This document shows positions 13,833-22,986 of a DNA stretch of 27,889 nt, in pieces; the first letter of the stretch is position 1; every line of letters starts with the position of its first letter. The DNA comes from JBNGDW01 sp049975325 (GTDB taxonomy: Bacteria > Cloacimonadota > Cloacimonadia > JGIOTU-2 > JBNGDW01). Made by a program: the position numbers and the translations under genes. A model generated the notes under the pieces. The model did not search any database. It saw only the letters and a program-made list of their open reading frames with translations, and was not told the origin of the DNA. The stretch spans positions 1-27,889 of the forward strand of contig JBNGDW010000010.1 of NCBI GenBank assembly GCA_049975325.1, written 5' to 3'.

Positions 13833-15488
13833 ATGAATAACAAGTCCCAGAGTGCGAAAGATCACATTAAAAATTACCGCAAAATGTTTATATATACTAA
13901 CCTTTCGATTATAATTCTTATTATTATTCCAATGCTGGTTATGCTTGCATTTTCTTATAGACTCTATCGAAATAATATCTCGGAAATGGTTTCATCTACT
14001 TTGATCTCTTCTTTACAGTACAAAAAGCACTCATTAGAGAGCTGGTTAGAGGAAAGAAAAAGCGATCTTATTCTTTTATCAAAGCAAAAGAATCGATTAT
14101 TAAATGAAAAAGATTTTCAGTTACTCAATGAAATGAAAGATAGTTATGATTGCTATGATAGAATACTTCTACTCGATTCTAATGGTTCAGCTATCTATTC
14201 AACAAATAATGAGCACTATAATTTTCAAGGTGAAGATTATCTTGTTAAAGCACTCCGAGGAGAGAACGGTTTCAGCCCTATCCATCTATCTTTTGTAATG
14301 AAACAACCCGTATTTTTAGGCTATCAACCCATAAAAGAAGGTGAGGAAGTTACAGCAGTATTGATCAGTCAGATAAAATTGGATTATATTTCAAACCTAA
14401 CCCAGGAGTTGATGCTTGGGGAAACAGGTGAACTATATCTGGTTGACAAAGATAAAACACTGCTTACTAAATCTAAGTTTATCGAAGGTGGCATGCTTCG
14501 GCATAAGGTTGAAACAGAAGCAGTAGAAAAAGCTTTAAGCGGAATATCAGGAATGGATACTTATCGTGATTATCGAGGGGTGGAGGTATTTGGTGTGTAT
14601 GATATGATTCCAGAAATGCATTGTGTAATGATAATGGAGCAGGATGAGGATGAAGCCCTGGCATCATTCTACAGATTTAGAAATGGAATGGTTCCTATAA
14701 CTATTATTATGCTAATAATTCTGTTGTTACTCGTTTTTGTTGTTTCAAAAAGAACCCAGAAGTATCTTGAGCGCCAGGAAAATGAAATAGTCAAACATAA
14801 AGAACAGCTTATTTATTCTGAGAAAATGGCTTCTGTCGGAATGATGGCAACCGCACTGACTCATGAAATTAATAATCCACTGACAACTATCAAGGTCCTT
14901 ATTCAATCTCTTTTTGCCGAATTGCCGGAAAATGATGAAAGAAAAAAAGATTTAGATATAATTTTAGAAGAGATAGATACCATCAATAAGCTTTCTTATC
15001 GCTTCTTACAATATGCAAAGCCACAGGAACCCCAGATCAAAGAAACAGATATTAATGATATCATCAAAAAAGTGGTTGGATTACTCAATTATCAAATTGA
15101 TAAGAATAAACTTGACCTGAACCTCCAGTTAGATGAAAATCTTCCTAAAATTTATCTTGATGGTAATCAAATTGGACAGGTTATTCTTAATATCCTTCTC
15201 AATGCAATTCAGGCAGAACCTTATGAAGGGGGAATTAGCGTGACGACTTATGCAGACAAAGAATATTGTAATATAAAAATTACTAATTTCAATACTTACT
15301 TGCCAGAAGAGTTGTGTACCAGGATATTTGAGCCATTCTTTACCACAAAGTCAAAAGGCACAGGATTGGGATTAGCAATTGCTAAGACAATATTAGAAAA
15401 TCATAATGGAATTATTAAGTGTGAGTCTAATCCCACCGATGGAACATCATTTATAATTAAATTGCCTTTAAAGAGGAGAGAACGATGA
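13833..15488 (+). CDS. Membrane sensor histidine kinase (NtrB-like, Cache sensor)
   Basis: This 551-residue kinase has TM1 at about 22-41, a periplasmic sensing region (42-285) with a Cache-like pattern (YDRILLLDSNGSAIYST, GETGELYLVDKDKTLL), and TM2 at about 287-305. The dimerisation/phosphoacceptor domain has His344 (ALTHEINNPL), and the ATPase domain has N box NILLNAIQAE, FEPFFTTKSKGTGLGLAIAK and a final GTSFIIKLPL strand. The HEINNPL type is usual for kinases that pair with NtrC-type regulators. Its stop overlaps the regulator start by four bases (ATGA). The Cache-type sensor suggests a small external ligand such as an amino acid or carboxylate; the ligand is not determined. Confidence 0.94.
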   Translation: MNNKSQSAKDHIKNYRKMFIYTNLSIIILIIIPMLVMLAFSYRLYRNNISEMVSSTLISSLQYKKHSLESWLEERKSDLILLSKQKNRLLNEKDFQLLNEMKDSYDCYDRILLLDSNGSAIYSTNNEHYNFQGEDYLVKALRGENGFSPIHLSFVMKQPVFLGYQPIKEGEEVTAVLISQIKLDYISNLTQELMLGETGELYLVDKDKTLLTKSKFIEGGMLRHKVETEAVEKALSGISGMDTYRDYRGVEVFGVYDMIPEMHCVMIMEQDEDEALASFYRFRNGMVPITIIMLIILLLLVFVVSKRTQKYLERQENEIVKHKEQLIYSEKMASVGMMATALTHEINNPLTTIKVLIQSLFAELPENDERKKDLDIILEEIDTINKLSYRFLQYAKPQEPQIKETDINDIIKKVVGLLNYQIDKNKLDLNLQLDENLPKIYLDGNQIGQVILNILLNAIQAEPYEGGISVTTYADKEYCNIKITNFNTYLPEELCTRIFEPFFTTKSKGTGLGLAIAKTILENHNGIIKCESNPTDGTSFIIKLPLKRRER

Positions 15489-16891
15489 ATATTTTAGTTG
15501 TAGATGACGATGCAAATCTCCGATATTCATTTAAAAAGATATTTAAAGGTACAGAGCACAATATTTTTGAAAATGAAAATGGGTTAGAAGCGCTTCATAT
15601 ACTTGAAACTCAGCCCATAGACATGGTTTTTATGGATATAAGAATGTCACAGATGGATGGAATCACTGCCTTGAAAAAGATTAAATTATTAGACTCATCA
15701 CTTCCTGTGGTGTTAATGACAGCTTATAGTACTACAGATACCACAATCGAAACTATGAAGTATGGGGCATTTGACTATATTGTAAAGCCTTTCGATATTG
15801 CTGAAATCGTTGCTATTGTTGAAAAAGTTGAGAGAAACAAAGAATTACAAGCGCGTGAGAAAAACTACCTCGCTATAAATCCACAAAGAGAAACTGGCGA
15901 TCGTATTATAGGTTCATCAAAAAGCATGCAAAGAGTGTACAAGTTGATTGGAAAGGTTGCGGCAACCGATATTCCCGTACTTATTACTGGAGAAAGTGGG
16001 ACAGGCAAGGAGCTTGTGGCAAGAGCGTTACATCTTTACTCCAATAGAAAAAATGAAAGATTTGTTCCTGTCAATTGTGCTGCTATACCTAATGAACTTT
16101 TAGAAAGTGAAGTTTTTGGGTATGAAAAAGGTGCTTTTACTAACGCAGAGGCAAGAAAGATTGGAAAATTCGAATTTGCGAATAAGGGTACAATATTTCT
16201 TGATGAGATAGGGAATATGAGTCCTGCAATTCAGTCCAAGATCCTTCGTGTGCTCCAAGAAGGGAGTTTTGAGCGACTTGGCTCAAATCAGGTTAGAAAA
16301 GTCAATGTTAGGATTATTGCAGCTACAAATACCAATCTGGAAGAGGCAATAGAAAAAGGGGAGTTTCGTAAAGACCTTTTTTATAGATTGAACACGGTCA
16401 CAATTCATTTACCTCCACTTCGGGAACGAAAGGACGATATTGAAGACTTAACTAAATATTTTATTCAAAAATTTAATAACTCACTTAATAAAAATATTAC
16501 TAAGATACCTGAGGAATCGCTTAGAAAACTTCAGGGTTATGATTGGCCGGGGAATGTCCGTGAGTTGGAGAATGTTATAAAACAGGCGATGGTGCTATCT
16601 AATTCTGAGGTACTGTTGAGCGAATATCTTAATATCCCTGATTCAAGGGAAGAAAAGGAACTGTCCCAGATTTCGGGACATCCATCCGAGACAGATGTGA
16701 CAAAATTAAAAGCATTACTCAGACAAATAGCATCGCAGTATAAAGGGAATATTTTGGAACAGCTTGAATCCATTACAATCGATGTCGCAATGGAGTTAAG
16801 TAATAATAATCAAACCAAAGCAGCACAACTCCTTGGCATAAATCGAATAACTTTACAGAATAAATTAAAAAAATATGGTAAAAAGAAGTGA
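15485..16891 (+). CDS. Sigma-54-dependent NtrC-family response regulator
   Basis: This 468-residue activator has a receiver domain with phospho-acceptor Asp51 (VFMDIRM), Asp7-9, Thr79 and Lys101. Its AAA+ domain has Walker A GESGTGKE (169-176), the sigma-54-contacting loop GAFTNA (216-221), Walker B GTIFLDEIG, and arginine-finger region FRKDLFYRLN. The C-terminal Fis-type helix-turn-helix (about 430-466) contains NQTKAAQLLGINRITLQNKL. In most family members the loop reads GAFTGA, so the fifth residue differs here. It is co-encoded with the kinase and is the natural candidate to activate the sigma-54 promoter at 11998, with the dyads at 11899-11959 as binding sites (inference). Confidence 0.96.
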   Translation: MNILVVDDDANLRYSFKKIFKGTEHNIFENENGLEALHILETQPIDMVFMDIRMSQMDGITALKKIKLLDSSLPVVLMTAYSTTDTTIETMKYGAFDYIVKPFDIAEIVAIVEKVERNKELQAREKNYLAINPQRETGDRIIGSSKSMQRVYKLIGKVAATDIPVLITGESGTGKELVARALHLYSNRKNERFVPVNCAAIPNELLESEVFGYEKGAFTNAEARKIGKFEFANKGTIFLDEIGNMSPAIQSKILRVLQEGSFERLGSNQVRKVNVRIIAATNTNLEEAIEKGEFRKDLFYRLNTVTIHLPPLRERKDDIEDLTKYFIQKFNNSLNKNITKIPEESLRKLQGYDWPGNVRELENVIKQAMVLSNSEVLLSEYLNIPDSREEKELSQISGHPSETDVTKLKALLRQIASQYKGNILEQLESITIDVAMELSNNNQTKAAQLLGINRITLQNKLKKYGKKK

Positions 16892-16915
16892 TATCTACTA
16901 ATGATCATTTCTTTT
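16881..16915 (+). terminator. AT-rich terminator-like hairpin after the response regulator
   Basis: AAAAGAAGTGAT (16881-16892, overlapping the stop codon) pairs with ATCATTTCTTTT (16904-16915), 12 bp with one G-U. The 3' arm ends in TTTT. Low GC content makes it weaker than the other terminators here. Confidence 0.5.
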
Positions 16916-16970
16916 ATGTCTAATCTACTTGATACATATTTTTGAATTTTTTCACCATGGCATTAAAAAC

Positions 16971-16999
16971 TTGACCTCAGACAGGAAGGAATATATATA
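16971..16999 (+). promoter_or_regulatory. Candidate sigma-70 promoter upstream of tRNA-Asp
   Basis: TTGACC (16971-16976), a 17-base spacer, and TATATA (16994-16999). The start of transcription would be about 165 bases before the tRNA, so a long leader, including the inverted repeat at 17071-17115, would be transcribed. Confidence 0.4.
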
Positions 17000-17070
17000 T
17001 AGTTAAATATAAAGCTTATACCGTGATTCATCAGTGGATAGATGAAAATTCATGGAACGCCACATAAAGT

Positions 17071-17115
17071 TGACAGAAAATAGAGGTTATATAAAAAAAA
17101 GAAAAATTTCTGTCA
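17071..17115. repeat. Inverted repeat TGACAGAAA ... TTTCTGTCA
   Basis: Perfect 9-base arms (17071-17079 and 17107-17115) are separated by 27 AT-rich bases, in the gap between the response regulator and tRNA-Asp. A second small hairpin, GCCTC-GATAA-GAGGC, lies at about 17131-17145. The role is unknown: it could be an RNA structure in the tRNA leader or an operator. Confidence 0.5.
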
Positions 17116-17170
17116 GGTATTTTGCCCTCTGCCTCGATAAGAGGCTAGATGTTTATTATTTTGAATAAGC

Positions 17171-17247
17171 GGGGGCGTAGTTCAGCCGGTTAGAACGCTA
17201 GCCTGTCAAGCTAGAGGTCGCGAGTTCGAGCCTCGTCGCTCCCGCCA
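17171..17247 (+). tRNA. tRNA-Asp (anticodon GTC), CCA encoded
   Basis: The acceptor arm is GGGGGCG (17171-17177) with CGCTCCC (17237-17243, one G-U). Discriminator G17244 is followed by CCA. The anticodon arm is CTAGC/GCTAG with loop CTGTCAA, anticodon GTC at 17205-17207. The T loop is GTTCGAGC. It ends 23 bases before the protease gene. Confidence 0.97.
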
Positions 17248-17270
17248 TTTTATTATAAAACGAGGTAACA

Positions 17271-20073
17271 ATGAAAAAATCAAACTTATTATTGGGAATT
17301 GCTATTGCTATTTTTATTATCGCTTGCTTAATCCTTTCTACGCCTCACCTTTCAGCAAAAGAGATACCAATCTCTCAAGCCCAATTAGCAGCGAAAAATT
17401 TTTACTATGAACGCGCACTTATAGAATACGACTTAAATTATGAAGATATTAAAGTGACCGCTACCACGACAGTCACACATAACGATATTCCTCTTATCCA
17501 TATTTTTGATATTGGAAAAGATGAAGGATTTGTAATAATTGCCGGGGATGATAGAGTCGTCCCTGTTCTGGGTTATTCTCTAAAGGGAGGTTATGTCCAG
17601 GAAACTTCAGCTCCGCCGCCTGCACTTGAAGAACTGCTTTCGCAGTATGAGCAGCAAATCATTGATATTCTGGAAAACCAGTACAGAAGTTCTATACAAA
17701 TAGATTCTCTCTGGCAACACTATACCTCTCCTGTTTTTGCTCCCAGCAAAGGTTTTCGCAGGGTTGTTCCACTCATTGAAACTATTTGGGATCAGGACCG
17801 ATATTATAATGCATTTTGTCCTGAAGACCCCAATGGTGCGGATGGACATGCAAGAGTTGGATGCGTANNNNNNNNNNTAGCGGTCGCTATGGCACAAATA
17901 ATGCGATACCACAAATACCCTGAGCATGGGACAGGTTCAAGTTCATATTACTACGGCCCTTACGGATGGATATCTGCTGATTTTGGGAACGCTACATATA
18001 ATTGGGATAATATGCCGAACTATCTTACTGATTATAACGATGATGTGGCTTTGATTGGATTTCATTGCGGCGTATCTGTAGAGATGATGTATGGGCCAGA
18101 GGGATCAGGAGCTTATTCGAGTGATGTGCCATATGCCCTGATAAACTACTTTAATTATGCATCTTCTGTGAGCTATGAAGAACGATGGTATTATTCTGAT
18201 ACTCAGTGGGAAAATCTTTTACAAACAGAATTGTCTGCAAAGCGTCCTGTCTATTATAGTGGCTCAGGCTCGAGTGGTGGTCATGCCTTTGTATGTGATG
18301 GCTACAATGGGAGCTATTTCCATTTTAACTGGGGTTGGGGTGGCCTTTATAATGGGTATTTTTACCTTTCTGCTCTTAATCCTGGAACCCATGATTTTAA
18401 TTCGTGGCAGGCAGCAGTAGTAGGAATAAAATCACCACTTCTGCCTTTAGCCGATTTTTCCGCCTCTGCCACTACTATACTACCCGGTGAAAGTATCGAT
18501 TTTTATGACCTTTCAGAAGGTATTCCTAACTCATGGATATGGTCATTTGATGGAGGAACACCTGCGACATCATCTCTTCAAAATCCGACAGGTATTATGT
18601 ATTCTTCTCCCGGAACCTACGATGTCTCTCTTTCAGTAGGCAATACTAATGGGATAGATGACACCTTGAAGNNNNNNNNNNGTATCTGATACTGCCTTGC
18701 CTATTGCAGATTTTACTATAAGTAATTCAACACCCACTTTAACTAACACCGTCTATCTAACTGACTCGTCCCTAAATAACCCTTATGAATGGCAATGGAG
18801 TTTTTATCCAGACTCTGTTACTTTTTTGGATGATACAGATGCAAATTCACAGAATATTGCGGTGCGCTTTGATGTACCCGGGAATTATTCTGTTTTTCTT
18901 ACTGCTACCAATGAAAATGGTAGCGACATAGCCACTAAATTTAATGTAATCAGTGCTGGTGGCTCCTTGCTTCCTTTTACGGAAGACTTTGAAATTGCTA
19001 TATGGAAGGATAAGTGGACTATAGAAAATCCTGATCTTGGTATAACTTGGGATGGCTATTACAAACTCTCAGGCAATCTTCCGAGTAGAAAAGCGGCTTG
19101 GTTATATTTTTATGATTACTACACAACTGGGGAACGTGATAGATTAATATCACCTCTCATTAATCTTTCATCCTATGATTCTGCTACCTTAAATTTCAGG
19201 CATGCATATGCTATATATAATACAACCAGAAAAGATTCTCTAATTATCTATATTTCTACAGATAATGGTAATCAGTGGGAACGTATATTCGCAGCAACTG
19301 ATGATGGGGCTGGGTCATTTGCCACACATCCTCCTACTACACAAGAGTTTATTCCTACCCAGCCAGAAGACTGGAGTGGTGTTGGATATGGAGCAGATCC
19401 TATTACGATTGATCTCTCCCCTTGGGCAGGCAATGCAAATGTAAAGATTATGTTCGAATCATACAACGGGCATGGCAACAGTCTCTATATCGATGATCTT
19501 ATGATTACGAGTAACAATTATCCTCCCACTATTCTCTGGTTTAATCCCCCGTTAACTGAGTTCATCGTACCCTCTGATACTACAATTACATTTACTTTGG
19601 CTGCTTATGATGCTAATGACGAGGTTTCATACTCATGGCTACTTAATGGAGAAGAACAAGGGATAGAGGATAGTCTCTGGACTTATACATTTGAGGAACC
19701 GGGTGAGTACGAAATTCAGGCACTTGTCACTGACGGTGAGTATGAAGTGGCTGTTATATGGAATATTGAGGTATTGCCTGATATGGGGGCAGAACCTCCT
19801 TATCCTTCTTCTATTACTATGCTCAAGGCAAATTATCCCAATCCATTTCAGTTTACTACAACGATAAATTATTCTCTTGCGCAACCCCAACGGGTGAAAA
19901 TACAGATTTATAATATTCGCGGTCAGTTGGTAGAAGAGCTTTTAGATCAGAAACAAGCTGCAGGGGAGCATGCGGTTTCCTGGCATCCCGATAATCTGAG
20001 TTCTGGTATCTACTTTTATAGATTAGAAACTGCAACTAAATCTTTTATAAAGAAGATGGTGCTGATAAAGTAG
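17271..20073 (+). CDS. Secreted C10 (streptopain-like) cysteine protease with PKD domains and T9SS sorting domain, two assembly gaps
   Basis: The preprotein starts with a Lys-Lys, hydrophobic-core signal peptide (about residues 1-29), then a Spi-like propeptide. The C10 catalytic domain has Cys198 (RVGCV, then AVAMAQIMRYHKYP after the gap), catalytic His in GGHAFVCDGYNG and the FHFNWGWGG motif. After it come a PKD domain (18442-18670), a second PKD domain (18700-18955), a jelly-roll, adhesin-like domain (18965-19510, LPFTEDFE start), another PKD/Ig-like domain (19535-19790) and a C-terminal sorting domain (19815-20073: NYPNPFQFTT ... SSGIYFYRL ... FIKKMVLIK). Such tails direct proteins through the type IX secretion system. 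Ten Ns at 17868 and at 18672 interrupt the gene. The second shifts the frame, but the protein reads on in both flanks, so I treat it as one gene of about 930 residues. The role is probably external protein breakdown. Confidence 0.9.
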
Positions 20074-20275
20074 CATTGGTTATACTGGTATGCTTGGCTG
20101 CGTATTTACTTTCTTAATTTGCTCATTTTCTTCCTTTTTGTGCTAATGTACCTATAATTTTTGGGCTTCTTTTACTGTTTTAATCTTTATGTGGGTGTCT
20201 TAGTGGCTATTTTTCTATCTTTACTCAAATCCACAAAGATTGACAATAATTTACTTCTCAAATTTTTTCTCCTTT

Positions 20276-21031
20276 ATGAAAAATATCTTGATTACAAATG
20301 ATGATGGTGTTTTTGCAGAAGGAATAAATGCATTGGCAAAGGTGCTGGGCAAGAAACACAAAATAACAATGGTAGCCCCTGACAGGGAAAGAAGTGCAGC
20401 CTCACATTCTCTTACCCTAAACAGACCTTTAAGAATTATAAATGTGGATGAAAATAAATTTGCTGTGGATGGTACACCGACAGATTGCGTTATCCTCGCC
20501 ATCAATAGTATCCTAAAAACAAAACCCGATCTGGTTATCTCAGGTATAAATAATGGACCGAATCTTGGAGAGGATGTTCTTTATTCTGGTACGGTTGCCG
20601 CGGCAATTGAAGCAATGAGCATGGAATACCCTGCAATAGCAGTCTCCCTTGCTTCCTATGAAAAGGGAGACTTCTTTGACTGTGCCGATATAATAGATTC
20701 TCTTTTTGATAAGGATTTTACCTCTATTGCTTCCCCTCATACGATTCTTAATATCAATATACCGCCACTCCACTCCAGCAAAATAAAAGGCTGCAAAGTA
20801 ACAAGGTTGGGACATCGAATTTATAATGACTTTATTGTAGAGAAAGAAGATCCCCGTGGAAGACCTTATTTCTGGATAGGAGGCCAGGTCCCTGAATGGA
20901 CAGAGTCTGGTGATACAGATTTCGACGCAATAAAAGAAGGTTATGTATCGATTACCCCATTAACCATCGATATGACAAACTACTCCTATTTCCCAAAACT
21001 TGAGGAATGGATTAAAAATCATTCGTTGTAA
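20276..21031 (+). CDS. surE: 5'/3'-nucleotidase SurE
   Basis: This 251-residue metal-dependent phosphatase of nucleoside 5'- and 3'-monophosphates is linked to stationary-phase survival. It has the metal-site start ILITNDDGVFAEGI, APDRERSAASHSLTL, DGTPTDCV and SGINNGPNLGEDVLYSGTV. ATG 20276 gives the family N-terminus MKNILITNDDG. The frame is open upstream to a TTG at 20240, but that TTG is more likely part of a TTGACA -35-like box. No clear SD is visible. Downstream pcm begins after five bases; the surE-pcm pairing is also found in Escherichia coli. Confidence 0.96.
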   Translation: MKNILITNDDGVFAEGINALAKVLGKKHKITMVAPDRERSAASHSLTLNRPLRIINVDENKFAVDGTPTDCVILAINSILKTKPDLVISGINNGPNLGEDVLYSGTVAAAIEAMSMEYPAIAVSLASYEKGDFFDCADIIDSLFDKDFTSIASPHTILNINIPPLHSSKIKGCKVTRLGHRIYNDFIVEKEDPRGRPYFWIGGQVPEWTESGDTDFDAIKEGYVSITPLTIDMTNYSYFPKLEEWIKNHSL

Positions 21032-21036
21032 TTAGT

Positions 21037-21702
21037 ATGGATTTCAAAAGGCAAAGAGAGGCTATGGTAAAGCAACAACTTTTATCGCGTGGAATCAGCG
21101 ATGGAAGGCTTTTAGATGCTTTCAGAAAAGTGGAACGCCATCTTTTTGTGCCACCATCTATAAGAAGCTATGCATACTATGATGAACCACTGCCAATTGG
21201 TAAAGACCAAACGATCTCCCAGCCGTATATTATTGCCTTGATGATAGACCTGCTTGAGTTGCAACCTGATGACATTGTTCTGGAAATCGGAACTGGTTCT
21301 GGCTATCAGACTGCTTTGTTGGCAGAATTAGCAAAAAAGGTTTATTCTATTGAGCGTATTCCTGAATTAGCAAAAGAAGCAGAAGAAAGGCTCAAGAATT
21401 TGGGTTATAAAAATGTTGTTATTGCGATAGGGGATGGTACGCAAGGATGGCCTAAGAATACGGAAACAGGAGGGCATTCTCCCTCCGAATTTGATGCTAT
21501 TATTGTTTCGGCTGCTGCACCCAAAATACTTCCTAAACTTTTGGAACAACTCGCAGAAAGTGGTAGAATGGTAATACCTATTGGTAGCCAGTTCTCACAA
21601 GATATATGGCTTGTAAAGAAGGAAAAAGGTGCAATTAAAAAAGAAAATCATGGTGGATGCCTATTCGTGCCCCTGATAGGAGAGGATGGATGGGAAAAAT
21701 GA
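21037..21702 (+). CDS. pcm: Protein-L-isoaspartate O-methyltransferase
   Basis: This 221-residue SAM-dependent methyltransferase starts repair of isoaspartyl residues in aged proteins. N-terminal features are MVKQQLLSRGISDGRLLDAF and VPPSIRSYAYYDEPLPIG, followed by the family stretch QTISQPYIIALM. SAM motif I is VLEIGTGSGYQTALLAELA, with the acidic residue in VYSIERIPELA, and the later strand is FDAIIVSAAAPKI. It follows surE by five bases and overlaps the next gene, indicating an operon devoted partly to stress or maintenance. Confidence 0.96.
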   Translation: MDFKRQREAMVKQQLLSRGISDGRLLDAFRKVERHLFVPPSIRSYAYYDEPLPIGKDQTISQPYIIALMIDLLELQPDDIVLEIGTGSGYQTALLAELAKKVYSIERIPELAKEAEERLKNLGYKNVVIAIGDGTQGWPKNTETGGHSPSEFDAIIVSAAAPKILPKLLEQLAESGRMVIPIGSQFSQDIWLVKKEKGAIKKENHGGCLFVPLIGEDGWEK

Positions 21703-22466
21703 AACGACTTTTTCCTTGCTCGTTCTTGGCGATAATCTTTTTTATAAGCTTTTTTTTATTCTTAGATTTCAACTTTTCATCTTACGCTGTGGCAGCTGAG
21801 AAAGAAAAGCCTGTCTCTACTCAAAGGGAAGATAGCGTTTTAGCTTCTACTTCCTCTCCAGAAGCAGAATTTTCCAAGCGATTGGCTGAGCTCAATTTTT
21901 CTGAAGAAGTGGCTGTTATAGCATTTGCTACTACACCAATCTTTGAATTACGCGGTTCTATTCCATGGGCAATCCATTACTATAAAATGCCATGGCAGAA
22001 AGTATATTTGCTTTCAATTGTAGGTAATCTGTTACCAGTTCCTTTCATTATTTTAATTCTTAAATACGGAGTTCAGCTTTTAATCAGGATACCCATAGTA
22101 AAGAGGTTTTTTGACTGGCTTTTTGCCCGTACACGGAAACGCGGCACAGTGGTGGAAAAGTATAAATCAGTAGGACTGATTCTTTTCGTGATGATTCCGT
22201 TACCCGTTACCGGAGCATGGACTGGGAGTGTGGCAGCATATCTTTTTGGTATAAAATTTTTTCCGGCACTTCTTTGCATTTTTATAGGGATATGCCTTGC
22301 CGGTGTAATAGTTACTGTTCTAAGTCTTTTTGGTATTTGGGGGGCAATAATAGCAGGAGTGGTTCTGGCAACCCTCCTTGTTTTGTGGCTGATAAGGGTT
22401 ATTAGGAGACATCATTTTTTACAAAATTCCAGAGCATCCGTTACCAGCGGAGATGAAAGGATATAA
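21690..22466 (+). CDS. Small multidrug export family membrane protein (PF06695/COG2426-like)
   Basis: This integral membrane protein of about 258 residues has an N-terminal hydrophobic segment (signal anchor), a polar stretch, then roughly four to five membrane spans. The family signature FELRGSIPWAIHYYKMPW is present, with PVPFIILILKYG and MIPLPVTGAWTGSVAAYLFG following. Despite the family name, transport of drugs is not well established. ATG 21690 has AGGAGAGG a few bases upstream; ATG 21699, overlapping the pcm stop as ATGA, is the alternative. Confidence 0.8.
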   Translation: MGKMKRLFPCSFLAIIFFISFFLFLDFNFSSYAVAAEKEKPVSTQREDSVLASTSSPEAEFSKRLAELNFSEEVAVIAFATTPIFELRGSIPWAIHYYKMPWQKVYLLSIVGNLLPVPFIILILKYGVQLLIRIPIVKRFFDWLFARTRKRGTVVEKYKSVGLILFVMIPLPVTGAWTGSVAAYLFGIKFFPALLCIFIGICLAGVIVTVLSLFGIWGAIIAGVVLATLLVLWLIRVIRRHHFLQNSRASVTSGDERI

Positions 22467-22467
22467 A

Positions 22468-22986
22468 GTGAAGAAATCAACTAAACACCATAAACAAGGT
22501 GAAGAGGAGCAGGAATTAATAAAATTTCTTGGGAATGTGAGTCTTTTTGAAAGACTTACCAAAATAGAGCGAAGAAATCTCCAGCAGTATATTTATATAA
22601 AACGATTCAAGGAAGGTGAATATATCTTTGAGCAAGGCCATCCAGCGGTGGTGCTCTACATAGTCAAAGAGGGGGAGCTCAAATTATGTTTAGAAAAACA
22701 AGGTAAAGAAATAGAGTTAAGCAGAGTGAAAAAGTATGATTTTATAGGTGAGTCTGCTGTATTTATCGAAGACAAACGTCATCAATCTGCAATTGCGATT
22801 ACGGATTCCATTTTGCTTGCTATTTCCAGAAAGTCCATTGAGGGGTTTGCATATCGTTTTCCTCGCGCGGGAGTAAAAATCCTCTATAAATTAGGAGAGA
22901 TTTTGAGCAGGCAGCTTGCCGATCAGCATAATCTCCTGGAGGAGACCCTATTGAAATCTGCCGGAGAGCAAACTTCAAATGAGTAG
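22468..22986 (+). CDS. Cyclic nucleotide-binding domain protein without an output domain
   Basis: The product has about 172 residues. A CRP-type beta-barrel spans about residues 30-145: LFERLTKIERRNLQQYI, FKEGEYIFEQGHPAVVLYIV, GELKLCLEKQGKEIELS, and the phosphate-cassette position DFIGESAVFIEDKRHQS. The cassette has GES followed by a short acidic run in place of the E. coli CRP GELALIY...R pattern, so cAMP binding is uncertain. No helix-turn-helix follows; the C-terminus is a helix (ILSRQLADQHNLLEETLL). GTG 22468 has AAAGGA six bases ahead; ATG 22453 is possible but poorly spaced. It sits between two membrane protein genes and overlaps the next by eight bases. Confidence 0.82.
   Translation: MKKSTKHHKQGEEEQELIKFLGNVSLFERLTKIERRNLQQYIYIKRFKEGEYIFEQGHPAVVLYIVKEGELKLCLEKQGKEIELSRVKKYDFIGESAVFIEDKRHQSAIAITDSILLAISRKSIEGFAYRFPRAGVKILYKLGEILSRQLADQHNLLEETLLKSAGEQTSNE

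Noticed and set aside
16955..16976. Second sigma-54 promoter (TGGCATTAAAAACTTGAC)
   Set aside because: GG is not followed by GC after ten bases, so the invariant -12 element is missing.
20240..20275. Upstream TTG start for SurE
   Set aside because: The added residues are not part of the family N-terminus, and the TTG is the start of a TTGACA box; ATG 20276 gives MKNILITNDDG.
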